In this document: positions 1 to 7,175 of the stretch, in pieces
How the letters are laid out: every line of letters begins with the position of its first letter
Numbering within the stretch: position 1 is the first letter of the stretch
From: Paenochrobactrum pullorum
Lineage (GTDB): Bacteria; Pseudomonadota; Alphaproteobacteria; Rhizobiales; Rhizobiaceae
Reading direction: 5' to 3'
DNA length: 21,351 nt
NCBI RefSeq assembly: GCF_041929845.1
Contig: NZ_JBHEEH010000025.1
Span: 1 to 21,351 of the forward strand
Made by a program: the position numbers and the translations under genes
The notes under the pieces: model-generated
The model's input: only the letters and a program-made list of their open reading frames with translations
What the model was told of the DNA's origin: nothing
The model's database searches: none

Positions 1-294
1 TCTCCTTGGTGGCTTTTAAAAACAACCACACTATCGCACAAAAGCGGATCAGGAGGCCGTCCACCACATCAAGTCCACTGGCCGGTTGCAGGATATTTGC
101 ATCTTTCGCATTTTTTGAAACGCAGCTGATACGATACCGGAAACAGATTGTCGGGAAAAACTTACCAACATGCAAAGAGAGTGCGGAGCACAAGATATTA
201 GGTCTTTTGACACGCCATCCAGACCATCGCATTGTGCTATGGTATTTTTTCATTCGGTCATCTAAATGACCGAATGATTTTTATGCTGAATATT
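1..294. other. Left edge, no supported gene
   Basis: I see no recognisable gene here. Plus-strand frame 1 is open from the window edge to a TGA at 127-129 and could be the tail of a gene that starts outside the window, but its 42 codons look like no family I know. An 87-codon reading frame at 6-269 runs through the hairpin at 251-276, has no Shine-Dalgarno and has an unremarkable composition, so I do not accept it as a gene. The only clear structure is that hairpin. Confidence 0.4.
251..283 (+). terminator. Hairpin with short T-run, possible terminator
   Basis: A perfect 11-bp inverted repeat (CATTCGGTCAT / ATGACCGAATG) has a 4-nt loop, CTAA. On the plus strand it is followed by ATTTTTA, which suits a weak Rho-independent terminator for plus-strand transcription entering from the left. 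The T-run before the hairpin would read as A's on the minus strand, so it is not a good terminator for the minus-strand FUSC gene that ends at 295, although it could still block or protect that transcript's 3' end. Confidence 0.5.
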
Positions 295-2271
295 TTATGC
301 TGGCTGGACGCGATTATTCACTGTCAGCTGACGAATGCTGAATGCATTTTCTTGAATGTCGAATAGAATTTTGGATGCTGCATTTGCCAGAGGTGGTGCA
401 ACTCTATCAGCAACTTTGGTTTCTATAGTATTATTTTTCTGTATTAAAGATTGCAGAACCTGTATGGTTTGTTGTAGATCTTTTATGTTGGTGGCTGTCT
501 GTTTTTGATCAGATAAACTCGCAAATGTTGTAATGCCATCTGCTATTCTTTCTGCCGCGGCTATCGCCGGAACCCAGGCGCGGGCTTCATCGCTGACAGG
601 TGAAGGTTCTGCCAAGGCCAGTTGAACATGACTTCTTAAATCCGATAAATTTTTATATACTTGTTGTCTGATATCTGCGCTGTCAGTAATTACTGATTTA
701 TCGGATTTATTATCAGCAGACGTTATTTCAATTCTTTCTAAGTACGAAGCTAACAACTTTAGAACGGCTGAAAATTCTTTACGAATAGATGAGGGCGCGG
801 TTTTCGGCCAAATCCAATAACCAAAAAAGAGTACAACGCCAGCTCCCATAAGAGTATCTGCCATACGTTGCAGCCCGTAATTCGCGGTTGGTCCTGGTAC
901 TAAAAGGTCGATTAGGATAAGAATGAGAGGAGTCATGACGGCACATTGCCAAGCATAACTTTTTGCTCCTGCCCAAGGTATCGTCAGGCTGAAAACAAAT
1001 ACAACAGCCACCAAACTGATATTTTTTGGAAAAATAGCAAAGACTGCAATCGCTACAATAACACCGACGATTGTGCCCAGACTTCGATGTACAGCCCGAA
1101 CATAAATGGAGCCTGCATCAGATTTCATGATTACTGCCACAGTGAGCGGCAGCCAGTAAGAGCGTTGCCCGGGTACAATGTGCTCTGCAATGAGTGCCAG
1201 CAGCATGCAGAAACTTAAACGCAGAGCATTATTAACAACATGGCGGCCAAATATTAAATTTGCCTTGAAATTATAAAGCATTGTTTTTGAGGATTTCATC
1301 AGCTTTGAAAAGGAAAGCAGATAATCATCCGGTGTTTTGGTGCCGTATTGATAAAGAATTTCGTTCAAGCTATTCAAATTATAGAGCAGCGAGTTATTAT
1401 CATGCTGAAGCTTTTCCGGTACATCGATCTTAATTTTTAAAGTAACAGACGCGCTCATTTGATTGAGCCAGCCTGTTACTTGTTTAAGTATTGCTGTATC
1501 ATATGTACGGCTTGCAATGAGTGCAGTAAGGCGGTCAGTTATCGCCAATATTTCGGCGATTTGTGTTTCACTTTGTGTGCGTCCGTCTTGCTGGGATTGC
1601 GTATGGATAAGAGCCTGATAAGCAGCAAGTTGCGCTTGCAAAACATCACTTTGTGCTTTTCTGATGGCCTTTTCTTCGCTGTTTTTGTCGGCAGATATAT
1701 TGGCGAATTCAGAAAGGTTTTTTAAAAGTTTTGAAAGGAGTTCTATTTCAGGTCTGTTGGGGAATAATTTGGATTCAATTTTTAATAATATAGCCGATAG
1801 AACGCCACCCAATAGAAAGAATGCCGGCATGACCCAAATACCGGCTGTGGGAGCTGCGTGAGCAGATACAACAGTCATGATAAGTAGTTGCATACAACCT
1901 AAAGCGAAGACTGCGCCATAACTGCTGATGAGACCTGATATAAACGAGATCAATACAATTCCGGCGATTGTCCAAAGGCCATGAGCGGCCAATAGACCAC
2001 CTAAAAAATAACCGGCCATACCAAAAGGCAATATGATCGTCAGACGATGGAAACAAGTATGGTAGGGGGCATTGGTAAGAGATAATGTTGTTAGAAAACC
2101 ACCAAGACAGATAAGAATCGTCGGGGTTAAATCGCCTGTTAAAAAACCTATAAGCAGTGGAATACTTGTAACAAGCGCAAGGCGTAGAGATTGGCGCCAT
2201 GGTAAATCTGTCTTTGGTGCTTTTTTAGACAGATTGTAAAGCCAATGCGCTGGTTGATACAACATATACAC
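295..2271 (-). CDS. FUSC-family inner-membrane protein (YccS/AaeB-like)
   Basis: This is a 658-residue membrane protein of the fusaric-acid-resistance (FUSC) superfamily, which includes the AaeB aromatic-acid efflux component and YccS. Family members are usually called efflux pumps, but the substrate cannot be read from sequence. The layout is typical: a hydrophobic block of about six segments (residues about 28-190), a polar helical region (about 190-340), a second hydrophobic block (about 345-500) and a soluble C-terminus. The second block carries the FUSC-type motif RSYWLPLTVAVIMKSD followed by a conserved R-x-x-G-T region. The first codon at 2271 is GTG; an ATG two codons downstream (2265) is better spaced from an AGG and may be the true start. 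It lies 213 bp downstream of nikR on the same strand, probably with its own promoter. No membrane-fusion partner is adjacent, so a complete tripartite pump is not visible. Confidence 0.85.
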   Translation of the reverse strand: MYMLYQPAHWLYNLSKKAPKTDLPWRQSLRLALVTSIPLLIGFLTGDLTPTILICLGGFLTTLSLTNAPYHTCFHRLTIILPFGMAGYFLGGLLAAHGLWTIAGIVLISFISGLISSYGAVFALGCMQLLIMTVVSAHAAPTAGIWVMPAFFLLGGVLSAILLKIESKLFPNRPEIELLSKLLKNLSEFANISADKNSEEKAIRKAQSDVLQAQLAAYQALIHTQSQQDGRTQSETQIAEILAITDRLTALIASRTYDTAILKQVTGWLNQMSASVTLKIKIDVPEKLQHDNNSLLYNLNSLNEILYQYGTKTPDDYLLSFSKLMKSSKTMLYNFKANLIFGRHVVNNALRLSFCMLLALIAEHIVPGQRSYWLPLTVAVIMKSDAGSIYVRAVHRSLGTIVGVIVAIAVFAIFPKNISLVAVVFVFSLTIPWAGAKSYAWQCAVMTPLILILIDLLVPGPTANYGLQRMADTLMGAGVVLFFGYWIWPKTAPSSIRKEFSAVLKLLASYLERIEITSADNKSDKSVITDSADIRQQVYKNLSDLRSHVQLALAEPSPVSDEARAWVPAIAAAERIADGITTFASLSDQKQTATNIKDLQQTIQVLQSLIQKNNTIETKVADRVAPPLANAASKILFDIQENAFSIRQLTVNNRVQPA

Positions 2272-2323
2272 TAGACCTGTTTACGAGTGATTTTTATGGT
2301 CGATATTTTTGATCTGTTTTTTA

Positions 2324-2404
2324 AAATTACATCATCAAAGTAATGATGTCTGCATTTCGAGTCTGTTTGTTCCGATTTTATAGTGTAATTTTTTGATGTA
2401 ATTT
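2324..2404. repeat. Inverted repeats in the FUSC-nikR gap
   Basis: AAATTACATCA (2324-2334) and TGATGTAATTT (2394-2404) are exact inverted copies about 60 bp apart. The left copy overlaps a smaller inverted repeat, ACATCAT / ATGATGT (2329-2335 and 2343-2349, 7-bp spacer). They lie in the 213-bp gap upstream of the minus-strand FUSC gene and could be paired binding sites of a dimeric regulator. The high AT content makes chance similarity possible. Confidence 0.4.
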
Positions 2405-2484
2405 AAAAGACTGGACCGACAAATTTTATACGTTCAGGCAGATTTTAAATTATATCGTCAGATATGTGATTTTAATCAGGATTG

Positions 2485-2889
2485 TTATTTATTGACAGGA
2501 ATAATTGCTAATTCACCATGTACAACCGCACGCTGCGAGGTGATTAGATCTGAAAAATGTTTGACGTCTTTGACCCCCCCACGCAATAAGCTGACCTCGA
2601 GGCAATAATCTTTGTCCAGATGTATATGCATGGAGGCAACGGTCAAATTATGGTGCTCATGATGTGTTGCAGTCAGCCGTTTAGCAAGTTCTCTGGCTTC
2701 ATGATCATATATATAACTGAGAACTCCGATGCAGTCACTTAGTTGATCATTTTTAACGCGGTAGTTCTTCATCCCCTCCCGGGCAAGATCCCGCAATGCT
2801 TCCGAACGATTGCTATATCCTTTGAGTTCAATCATTTCATCGAGTTGATCCACAAGGTCTTCATCCATTGTGATTGTAATGCGCTGCAT
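2485..2889 (-). CDS. nikR: Nickel-responsive transcriptional repressor NikR
   Basis: NikR is a homotetrameric repressor that binds Ni(II) and then shuts off nickel import. The N-terminus (residues about 2-45, with ITITMDEDLVDQLDEMI and NRSEALRDLARE) is a ribbon-helix-helix DNA-binding domain, and the rest is the ACT-like metal-binding domain. The high-affinity nickel ligands of E. coli NikR (H76, H87, H89, C95) are all present here as H76, H88, H90 and C96. The frame is open to an ATG at 2958 (157 residues), but the ATG at 2889 gives 134 residues, the normal family length, and starts exactly at the RHH strand with an AGAGG about 10 nt upstream; I chose it. A perfect NikR operator lies in front of nikA about 9.7 kb away, so the target is visible in the window. 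It is divergent from the permease at 3107. Confidence 0.95.
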   Translation of the reverse strand: MQRITITMDEDLVDQLDEMIELKGYSNRSEALRDLAREGMKNYRVKNDQLSDCIGVLSYIYDHEARELAKRLTATHHEHHNLTVASMHIHLDKDYCLEVSLLRGGVKDVKHFSDLITSQRAVVHGELAIIPVNK

Positions 2890-3001
2890 TATTTCAGAGC
2901 CTCTTTTGTCCTGTTCATGCGGATATTTTCGTTTAGGAAAGGATTGTCCTGTTTTCATGTTAGATATGTCATGGCAAAGATGCTATCAGTCTATGCTATA
3001 T

Positions 3002-3033
3002 TTTATTATTAAAAATACAATTTTAATAATAAA
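3002..3033. promoter_or_regulatory. AT-rich perfect inverted repeat between nikR and permease
   Basis: Two 13-bp arms (TTTATTATTAAAA at 3002-3014 and TTTTAATAATAAA at 3021-3033) are perfect inverted copies around a 6-bp spacer. The site lies in the 217-bp divergent intergenic region, 112 bp from the nikR start and 74 bp before the permease start. The half-sites TATTATT and AATAATA match those reported for Helicobacter pylori NikR, but the gap here is 14 rather than 11, and this NikR has a canonical E. coli-type operator elsewhere. An operator for either divergent gene is plausible; the bound protein is unknown. Confidence 0.5.
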
Positions 3034-3106
3034 TCGATCTATTCATGAAGAGGCGCCTCGATTAACATCAGGCACAATCATTTTTCATATGTAAGGCTAT
3101 ACAGTA

Positions 3107-4339
3107 ATGGATCAGACCCTTTTAGTATTTATCCTTGTTTACCTCGTCATGGGGCTAGGGATTTTACCGGGGTTTAAGGTCGATCGTACAGGTGCGGCTG
3201 TCGTTGGCATGTTGGCAATGATCGTGATCGGCAGCATAAGCGGGAAAGAAGCCTGGATCGCTATTGATTATACCACAATAGGATTATTATTTGGTCTTAT
3301 GGTCGTTTCATCTACGTTCGCTATTTCCGGATTTTATGGCTGGGCATCAATGAAGTTAGCGACTTTGGATATTAAGCCCTCATTTCTGGTTGCTGTTTTC
3401 ATTATTGTGGGCGCTGTATTGTCTTCAATATTAACCAAAGATGTTGTCGCTGTAGCGATGGTGCCGCTTTTGATTTCAGTCACAATGGTTCGCTCACTCA
3501 ATCCGGTACCATTTTTGCTGGCATTTTGCTTTGCCGTTAACACGGGCTCTACCTCGACATTAATAGGTAGTCCGCAAAATATGATAGCGGCACAGACACT
3601 TGGAATGTCTTTCAACAATTTTCTTAAAGCAGCAGCGGTTCCTGCATTATTATCACTTCCGATTGTATGGGGGGCTATCGTATTAATTTATCGAGGACGT
3701 TGGCAACTTCCGAATATGGCAAAAACAGATAAGCCAATATTAAAGCAGCCGGAACTTGATAGATTGGAAATGGCAAAGGCTTTGATCGTTACTTTTGCTG
3801 TTATATTAGCTTTTGTTTTCAGTGATTGGCCACATGAGATTATAGCCCTGGCCGCAGCAAGCGTTTTGTTGATCAGCCGAAAAATATCGTCAAAAGATGT
3901 GCTGAAAGAAGTTGATATCGATCTTTTATTGTTGATATCCGGATTGTTCGTGGTCAATGCTGCGATTGCAAAAACAGGTTTGCCTCAGGATTTACTTGGT
4001 CATTTGCGCTCTATGGGGCTTGATTTAAATGATCCGTTGTCTTTGTATTTAGTTGGCGGGATTTTGAGCAATCTGGTTGGGAACAATCCTGCCGTTATGT
4101 TACTTGTGCCTTATATAAACACGTCCATAGATGTTGATGCTTTGGGCGCAGCTTTGGTTTTGGGGACCGGGTTTTCAAGTAATTTGATTATTTTCGGTAG
4201 CTTGGCAGGAATTATTACTGTCGAGCATGCATCTTCAGCTGGTATCAAAATATCTTTTATAGAGTTTTTCCGTGCCGGTGCAGTTGTTACTATGCTTTCA
4301 ATGGTGATGGCTGGATTTTGGATATATTGGATTACATGA
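3107..4339 (+). CDS. ArsB/NhaD (ion transporter superfamily) permease
   Basis: This 410-residue protein is hydrophobic, with roughly ten or more membrane segments. It has the twin-half signature of the ion transporter (IT) superfamily (SLC13, ArsB, NhaD, CitM). The first half carries NTGSTSTLIGSPQN at residues 145-158, equivalent to the N-x-G-x-x-T-x-I-G-x-P-x-N loop. The second half carries SNLVGNNPAV at 321-330 and GTGFSSNLIIFGS at 353-365. Known relatives move arsenite, Na+/H+, dicarboxylates, citrate or sulfate; sequence alone does not choose. The ATG at 3107 has TAAGG about 10 nt upstream. It is divergent from nikR and lies 184 bp before ureA, placed between the nickel regulator and the nickel enzyme. 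A role in nickel, counter-ion or pH handling with urease is therefore attractive, but it is only inference from position. Confidence 0.8.
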   Translation: MDQTLLVFILVYLVMGLGILPGFKVDRTGAAVVGMLAMIVIGSISGKEAWIAIDYTTIGLLFGLMVVSSTFAISGFYGWASMKLATLDIKPSFLVAVFIIVGAVLSSILTKDVVAVAMVPLLISVTMVRSLNPVPFLLAFCFAVNTGSTSTLIGSPQNMIAAQTLGMSFNNFLKAAAVPALLSLPIVWGAIVLIYRGRWQLPNMAKTDKPILKQPELDRLEMAKALIVTFAVILAFVFSDWPHEIIALAAASVLLISRKISSKDVLKEVDIDLLLLISGLFVVNAAIAKTGLPQDLLGHLRSMGLDLNDPLSLYLVGGILSNLVGNNPAVMLLVPYINTSIDVDALGAALVLGTGFSSNLIIFGSLAGIITVEHASSAGIKISFIEFFRAGAVVTMLSMVMAGFWIYWIT

Positions 4340-4353
4340 TGATAATAGTTTGT

Positions 4354-4387
4354 TGCATTGATGTTATCGTTATGTTAATGCATTGAT
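4354..4387. repeat. Direct repeat TGCATTGAT before ureA
   Basis: TGCATTGAT occurs at 4354-4362 and again at 4379-4387, 25 bp apart start to start, within the intergenic region that leads to ureA and just upstream of the palindrome at 4425. It may be a pair of regulator sites on successive helical turns. Chance recurrence in AT-rich DNA cannot be excluded. Confidence 0.35.
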
Positions 4388-4424
4388 ATTGTTGATTTTA
4401 TTATTTTTATGAATTTCAAATAGG

Positions 4425-4447
4425 CTATATTGATATTATCAATATAG
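4425..4447. promoter_or_regulatory. Perfect 23-bp palindrome upstream of ureA, candidate operator
   Basis: CTATATTGATA (4425-4435) and TATCAATATAG (4437-4447) are perfect inverted 11-bp arms around a single T. The site ends 76 bp before the ureA ATG. There is no T-run after it, so it is not a terminator of the upstream permease. Its length and symmetry fit an operator for a dimeric repressor or activator of the urease operon. It does not match the NikR consensus found before nikA, nor the Fur 7-1-7 pattern closely. I found no confident -35/-10 pair around it. Confidence 0.6.
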
Positions 4448-4523
4448 TATGTTTCTTGTTAGTTACATAAGTTGCGTTTTATTATGGCCCGGTTCACTTA
4501 GGGTGTTACTAAGGAGGTTCTCA

Positions 4524-4826
4524 ATGCATTTTACCCCGCGCGAGATTGATAAGCTTATGATTTACACGCTTGCTCAGGTAGCGCAGGCACGTAAAGATAA
4601 AGGCCTCAAGCTCAACCATCCTGAAACTGTTTCTCTGATTGCAACGGCTGCGCTTGAAGGTGCCCGTGAAGGTAAAACTGTTGAGCAGGTTATGGATTTG
4701 GCTCGTAAAGCCATCACCAGAGATGATGTGATGGAAGGTGTTGTTGAAATGATACCTTATGTCCAGGTCGAGGCCGTTTTTACTGATGGTAGCCGTTTGA
4801 TTACTGTTCATGATCCGATCCAATAG
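4524..4826 (+). CDS. ureA: Urease gamma subunit
   Basis: UreA is the small structural subunit of urease, which hydrolyses urea to ammonia and carbamate (then bicarbonate) in the cytoplasm as a (UreABC)3-type assembly. At 100 residues it has the standard family length, with the usual MHFTPREIDKL opening, a KLNHPE motif near residue 35 and the VHDPI ending. The frame is open from 4449, but the ATG at 4524 has a near-perfect AAGGAGG at 4511-4517 with 6-nt spacing and fits the family start. It is the first gene of the urease block; ureB follows after 19 bp. The leader contains the palindrome at 4425-4447. Confidence 0.97.
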   Translation: MHFTPREIDKLMIYTLAQVAQARKDKGLKLNHPETVSLIATAALEGAREGKTVEQVMDLARKAITRDDVMEGVVEMIPYVQVEAVFTDGSRLITVHDPIQ

Positions 4827-4845
4827 TCCTCAGGGAGTTAACATT

Positions 4846-5256
4846 ATGGCTGCAGATACACCTAAAGTGCCGGTTGGCGGCTTACTTCTCGCTGAAGGCG
4901 ATATCGAGATTAATGCTGGCTATCCAACAGTAACGATTAAAGTACGTAATACCGGTGACCGGCCTATTCAGGTCGGGTCGCATTTCCATTTTTTCGAAGT
5001 AAACCATGACCTTGAATTTGATCGTATGCAGGCCTTTGGTAAACGTTTGAATATTCCTGCAACGACTGCATTGCGCTTTGAGCCGGGTGACGAAAAAGAA
5101 GTCGTTCTGGTTCCTTATCAAGGTAAGCAGCGTGTCATTGGCTTCAATAATCTGGTCGATGGCTGGGTTGGAGATGAAAGCTACAATGATGCCCGTCCTC
5201 GCCTGGCCGATGCGATGGGGCGCGTTGAAATGTACGGTTTTAAAAATAAGCCGTAA
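4846..5256 (+). CDS. ureB: Urease beta subunit, with extended C-terminus
   Basis: UreB is the second structural subunit of urease and packs around the UreC active-site domain. The core runs from VPVGGLLLAEGDIEINAG through the SHFHFFEVNHDLEFDR region and the EPGDEKEVVLVPYQGKQRV region. The start is the ATG at 4846, with CAGGGAG 8 nt upstream; an in-frame start 36 nt earlier would overlap ureA and lacks such a site. The protein is 136 residues, longer than the roughly 100-106 of classic three-subunit enzymes such as Klebsiella. The extra length is mainly a tail after GFNNLVDG (about 30 residues, with DARPRLADAMGRVEMYGF). Longer beta subunits are, as I recall, known from Yersinia/Morganella- and Brucella ure-2-type ureases. 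Confidence 0.96.
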   Translation: MAADTPKVPVGGLLLAEGDIEINAGYPTVTIKVRNTGDRPIQVGSHFHFFEVNHDLEFDRMQAFGKRLNIPATTALRFEPGDEKEVVLVPYQGKQRVIGFNNLVDGWVGDESYNDARPRLADAMGRVEMYGFKNKP

Positions 5257-5294
5257 GCAGCTCCCTTAAACATACTAGCGAACAGGTTTTTGAC

Positions 5295-7013
5295 ATGGTT
5301 AAAATTTCCAGAAAGCAATATTCGGATCTTTATGGTCCAACGACTGGCGATAAAATTCGTCTTGCTGATACCGATCTTTATATCGAAATTGAAAAAGATC
5401 TGCGCATTTATGGTGAAGAGGCTGTTTACGGTGGTGGCAAGACCTTGCGTGACGGCATGGGCTACGACAATGAATTGACCAGTGCTGCCGGTGCGCCCGA
5501 TCTTATCATAACCAACGTGACAATCGTTGATGCTAAACTGGGTGTTATCAAAGCGGATGTCGGCGTTAAAAATGGCCTGATCTGTGGTATTGGTAAAGCT
5601 GGTAATCCGGCAATTATGGACGGCGTTACTCCAGGACTTGCGCTTGGTGCTGCAACTGATGCGATCTCCGGCGAACATTTGATCCTCACTGCCGGTGGTA
5701 TGGATGCGCATGTGCACTATATTTCACCGCAGCAGGCGCAGGCAGCTTTGAGCAACGGTATTACGACGGTTTTTGGTGGCGGTATCGGGCCAACCGATGG
5801 CACCAATGGTACCACGATCACCCCTGGTACCTGGAACGTCGAAATGATGCTTCGTTCTTTCGATGGATGGCCGGTTAATGCGGGTGTTCTTGGTAAGGGC
5901 AACGTTTCTGCCGCTCTGCCAATGGAAGAACAAATTCGCGCCGGTGTTGCCGGTCTTAAAATCCATGAAGACTGGGGCAGCACACCGGCAACAATCCGTG
6001 CAGCACTTGGTGTCGCTGACCAATATGACATTCAGGTTTGTATCCATACTGATACATTGAACGAAGCTGGTTTCGTTGAAAATACCATTGCCGCTTTTGA
6101 AGGCCGCACAATCCACACCTACCACACAGAGGGTGCTGGTGGTGGTCACGCACCTGATATTATCCGCGTAGCCGGTCAGTCCAATGTGTTGCCTAGTTCG
6201 ACCAATCCGACGCTGCCTTATGGTATCAACTCGCAGGCTGAATTGTTCGACATGACCATGATCTGTCACAATCTCAGCCCGAAAATTCCGACCGACGTTG
6301 CTTTTGCTGAAAGCCGTGTGCGTCCGGAAACGATTGCGGCTGAAAACGTTCTGCATGATATTGGTGCAATTTCCATTATCTCCAGTGACAGTCAGGCAAT
6401 GGGCCGCATCGGTGAAAATTGGTTGCGTGCTATTCAGACCGCGCATCTGATGAAAACCCGTTTTGGTGCTTATGAAGGTGACACTTCAGGCAATGACAAT
6501 CAGCGCGTGCTGCGTTTTGTTGCTAAAGTGACGATTAATCCGGCAATTGCACAGGGGATTTCCCATGTGATTGGTTCGGTTGAAGTCGGCAAAATGGCTG
6601 ATCTTGTGCTTTGGGAGCCGGCATTCTTTGCTGCCAAGCCTAAGATGGTCATCAAGGGTGGTTTAATTTCGTGGGCAATGATGGGTGACCCGAATGCATC
6701 GCTGCCGACACCTCAGCCCGTTATTTATCGTCCGATGTTTGGTCAACTCGGTTCGGCACTGCCGAAAACCCGTGTTACCTTCACGTCCCATGCGGCGATG
6801 GAAGACGGCATTGTTGAGCGCTATCAGTTGCAGTCACAGGTTATGCCGGTCTACGCCACCCGTACTGTTGGTAAAAAATCGATGGTGCGCAATGATGCAT
6901 TGCCAACAATCGAAGTTAATCCGGAAACATTTGCTGTTACAGTCGATGGCAAGCATGCAACCGTTGAACCGGCGACAAGCATTCCAATGGGCCAGCTCCA
7001 TTTCTTTAGCTGA
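5295..7013 (+). CDS. ureC: Urease alpha (catalytic) subunit
   Basis: UreC holds the di-nickel active site that hydrolyses urea. All catalytic residues of the Klebsiella enzyme are present with a uniform +5 offset. The nickel ligands are H139 and H141 (AHVH), the bridging carbamylated lysine K222 (GLKIHEDWG), H251 and H277, and D365 (SSDSQAMG). The mobile flap has C324-H325 (MICHNLSP), the latter the general acid/base residue. The length of 572 residues is the family norm (566-572), so the subunit is complete. The ATG at 5295 has a modest CAGG 8 nt upstream. It lies 38 bp after ureB. It is followed by a strong hairpin at 7021-7053, which separates the structural genes from the accessory genes. 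Confidence 0.98.
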   Translation: MVKISRKQYSDLYGPTTGDKIRLADTDLYIEIEKDLRIYGEEAVYGGGKTLRDGMGYDNELTSAAGAPDLIITNVTIVDAKLGVIKADVGVKNGLICGIGKAGNPAIMDGVTPGLALGAATDAISGEHLILTAGGMDAHVHYISPQQAQAALSNGITTVFGGGIGPTDGTNGTTITPGTWNVEMMLRSFDGWPVNAGVLGKGNVSAALPMEEQIRAGVAGLKIHEDWGSTPATIRAALGVADQYDIQVCIHTDTLNEAGFVENTIAAFEGRTIHTYHTEGAGGGHAPDIIRVAGQSNVLPSSTNPTLPYGINSQAELFDMTMICHNLSPKIPTDVAFAESRVRPETIAAENVLHDIGAISIISSDSQAMGRIGENWLRAIQTAHLMKTRFGAYEGDTSGNDNQRVLRFVAKVTINPAIAQGISHVIGSVEVGKMADLVLWEPAFFAAKPKMVIKGGLISWAMMGDPNASLPTPQPVIYRPMFGQLGSALPKTRVTFTSHAAMEDGIVERYQLQSQVMPVYATRTVGKKSMVRNDALPTIEVNPETFAVTVDGKHATVEPATSIPMGQLHFFS

Positions 7014-7020
7014 CGGGAGA

Positions 7021-7058
7021 TTACGGGAAGGCAATCACAACGCCTTCCCGTAACTTTT
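7021..7058 (+). terminator. Strong hairpin between ureC and ureE (attenuator or processing site)
   Basis: Arms TTACGGGAAGGC (7021-7032) and GCCTTCCCGTAA (7042-7053) pair perfectly over 12 bp around a 9-nt loop, starting 7 nt after the ureC stop. The following CTTTTA is a short, interrupted T-run, so termination would be partial at best. It probably lowers read-through into ureEFGD or protects the 3' end of a ureABC message. The 162-bp ureC-ureE gap is the largest inside the urease block, and I found no convincing promoter in the rest of it. Confidence 0.7.
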
Positions 7059-7175
7059 ATAGAACAATAATGTTATTCGACATCAGCACTGAGTGTGTTC
7101 TTTTGAGAGTTAATATACAGTCTTTGGAATTGTTCAGAATGTTGATGCGTATTTAGCTAAGCTTCCGGAGGAAGT

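Noticed and set aside
6..269. 87-codon plus-strand reading frame at the left edge
   Set aside because: It has no ribosome site or family resemblance, and it runs through the 251-276 hairpin; it looks like a chance frame.
2890..2958. Longer NikR start at the ATG at 2958
   Set aside because: The extra 23 residues are polar and unlike the family; the ATG at 2889 gives the normal 134-residue protein starting at the ribbon-helix-helix strand.
4425..4447. Palindrome before ureA as a Rho-independent terminator of the permease or as a Fur box
   Set aside because: It is AT-rich with a 1-nt centre, so it cannot form a proper hairpin loop and has no T-run; the symmetry does not fit the Fur 7-1-7 pattern.
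5181..5717. Long minus-strand reading frames opposite ureB/ureC (also 5724-6446)
   Set aside because: They are shadows of the urease genes, with no ribosome site, and urease on the other strand is unambiguous.
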